Source: Paraspadella gotoi (lineage: Eukaryota; Chaetognatha). Taken from it: 64,000 nt of DNA. How positions within the stretch are numbered: the first letter of the stretch is position 1; each line of letters opens with the position of its first letter. The notes under the pieces were generated by a model. The model ran no database searches. It was not told where the DNA came from and was given only the letters and a program-made list of their open reading frames with translations. Positions 62,226 through 64,000 of this stretch are shown here, piece by piece. The stretch is from positions 13,383,039 through 13,447,038 of the forward strand of contig CM119271.1 in NCBI GenBank assembly GCA_051294375.1, read 5' to 3'. Made by a program: the position numbers and the translations under genes.

Positions 62226-64000
62226 GAATAGTCGAGATGTTGCTTGATGACGTATTTTGACTCTAGAAACCGATTGTTTACACTCGTCTCGAGGCAGATA
62301 GAAGTTTCACTTTAGGCCTGTTGATCAAGAGAACGCGGAGCCGGCGGGATGAAAATAACAAAGTTGTAGTTTGGTGATTCCGGTCAAGTGCTCACTTGCC
62401 TGATTAGGTGAGCTATTTAATGAAATGAACATTAAATTGATGATTATTGAAAACTTTACATTGTGAAGGTTTTAACTCCACTACATTACTTTCCACAATA
62501 CAATACTTGTACGTTTCTAACACTAGCATTTGTGACTTGAAAGACAGAATTAAATTAGGTCTTCGAAAAATAGCCTATGTTTACTTTATTATTCAAAACT
62601 AAAATGTGCTTTGGGGGGACATTGGGCTAAAAATCGAGAGCCCGCCGAAATAGGATGACCGTGTGTAGGTCTACCGAACTTTCAGCTGAAAATTTAATAT
62701 GACCTTGGCGAATAGTTTATACGTCGTCGGCGAGAGATACTGGTTTCTGCGAAGGGAGAAATTTTTTGGGAAAAAAAATTTTAGCAAAGTTCATTATGGA
62801 CCGTCGAACGCCAACTATTTACTGAGACGTAACTTAAACTGAATCATTCCGGTACGAGGAAGCCGTCGGAGAATGAACGACGATCGAGAGGAGCGGGAGG
62901 AAGATCGCAGAAACCATCCGAAGCCATCGCCGAATATGAGTATGACGAGGCCTACGCCGCCCGGCGATGGCATGAGTGAACCTTGGCAGATAAAAGGCCA
63001 TTTTAACTAGTTTGCAAAAGGTGATGAATACTCATTGCTCATTTCTTAATGAATTTACAACGCGAAATTAAATAAATTTCCTGTTGAATACAAAAAGGCC
63101 AAGGTTGCAGCTCTCGCGTTCGAGCCGTTCTAAAAGCTAACGCGGAGCGCGGGAGAACGAGTTTGGACGTTATTTCATGAACTGTCCACAATTTATTGCA
63201 TGCACCCTTTATTTGAAAACGCGATACGCGTGCGTTAGTTTTTGACAATAATTCACGAGATCGGTACAGAATGTTTTACGTAAATTGTCCTGTTATTTCA
63301 TTCAAAGAGTTAAGGTTATGCATCCAGGTTAGGACTAGAAAGGCAAGGAGGTTGTCACTATGCCTGCACCATTAAATGGCATGCCACAGGTTGAGATAAG
63401 AGAAGGCATCGAATTGAGAGAAAGAAGATTGAGAATTAAGAAAGAAGGATAGAGATGGGAGGAAGAAAAAAAAAGTGGCGAAACTGAATCGTTATGGTGG
63501 GAGGAATTTCGGGCAGTAGTACGGACGTCGACCACAAGAGACGAGATAGAAAGAAAAGCTGTGGAGGGTCTCGACGCGCCGTACACAAGGGAAAAAATAG
63601 GCGCTGAGCTTCGCGCAGATAAGATTCTGTGGATGAACAGTATCGCCGTGCTTGGCTCCCGCGCCGAGTAGTTCCCACGCTGCCGCAAAAAAAATAACGT
63701 CGCCGGGTTCTCCCATCACCGGAGTATAGTTATGCCGTCGTTTTCCGCCGTCGTTAGCCCATGGCGAAGGCTGGACGCCGACGCCGATCCCTTCCGCCAG
63801 TAGTTCGGGAACAAGCTGTTGAGATTCCGAAGTATTTCTGTTGAGAGCTGCAGCTGGAGGTTGCTGATGAAGGATGCAAAGAAGGCGGAAAAAGTAGTTG
63901 CTGAAGAAGTTTCGGAAAAAGTGTGGAAGGAAGTTGCTGTAAGATGTTGCGAAGATGTTGCAAGAGGTTGCGGGAAGAGATCGCGAGAAAAAAATTGCGG
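62226..64000. other. Unique sequence at the window end, no gene recognised
   Basis: Mixed composition, no microsatellite. Frames of 60-117 residues on the minus strand lack recognisable domains. The last ~200 bases contain a loose GAAGTTGCTG/GATGTTGC repeat whose frame runs off the window. Confidence 0.5.
62873..63010 (+). CDS. 45-residue open frame, possible small exon
   Basis: ATG at 62,873 (context AGAATGA) opens a charged, proline-rich frame (MNDDREEREEDRRNHPKP, then TRPTPPGDGMSE) ending at TAG 63,008. Composition is protein-like and not repetitive, but the frame is short and a conserved relative is unknown to me. Confidence 0.2.
   Translation: MNDDREEREEDRRNHPKPSPNMSMTRPTPPGDGMSEPWQIKGHFN

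Overview
The window is animal nuclear DNA, probably from an invertebrate. It has spliced genes, eukaryotic retroelements, heavy (CT)n/(GA)n and (GTC)n microsatellites and many pyrimidine-rich minisatellites. I cannot name the species. Few coding genes can be supported. Most long open frames are translated simple repeats. The assembly is rough: three gaps are exactly 25 N, others have variable length, and several copies of the same sequence differ mostly by scattered single-base indels, as unpolished long reads do.

Layout. 1-9,620: a roughly 5 kb unit repeated twice in tandem, each copy carrying a two-exon gene for a small secreted eight-cysteine peptide (intact in copy 1, frameshifted in copy 2). 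9,540-13,090: pyrimidine minisatellites, a gap, a cluster of nuclear-receptor half-sites, then 31-bp and 78-bp tandem arrays. 13,356-15,481: a 2.1 kb foldback element with GC-rich arms. 15,560-18,578: a badly degraded extra copy of the next unit. 18,604-26,097: a 7.5 kb near-perfect palindrome centred near 22,350. Each arm carries a promoter-like module (CCAAT, hairpin, TATA box) next to sequence matching the 3' half of tRNA-Leu. 26,100-32,700: microsatellites, a GC-rich promoter-like patch, and 76-bp, ~21-bp and CCACTTCCGGTTTG minisatellites.

32,437-52,305: two 6.4 kb inverted arms around a 7 kb spacer. The spacer holds the only clear cellular gene, the C-terminal part of VPS41 (HOPS vesicle-tethering complex, 39,601-41,156), with a short AT-rich intron that splices in phase. 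A degraded DIRS-type tyrosine-recombinase retrotransposon follows directly (about 41,160-45,890; RT, RNase H and start of the recombinase recognisable). 52,331-62,225: a 16-bp satellite (TTCATTCCTGTGCAAA) interrupted by a minus-strand LTR retroelement (52,624-58,977) with matching LTRs, a primer binding site and a polypurine tract but no recognisable gag-pol. A collinear empty site for this insertion lies at 62,085-62,225. 62,226-64,000: mostly unique sequence with no recognised gene.

How parts relate. The repeat content, not gene content, organises the window. The repeated pattern of one clean arm and one indel-rich arm makes assembly or foldback-read artefact a serious alternative to real inverted duplication for the large palindromes. 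The best biological leads are the eight-cysteine peptide gene, the VPS41 3' end, the LTR element with its empty site, and the promoter plus tRNA-Leu module.
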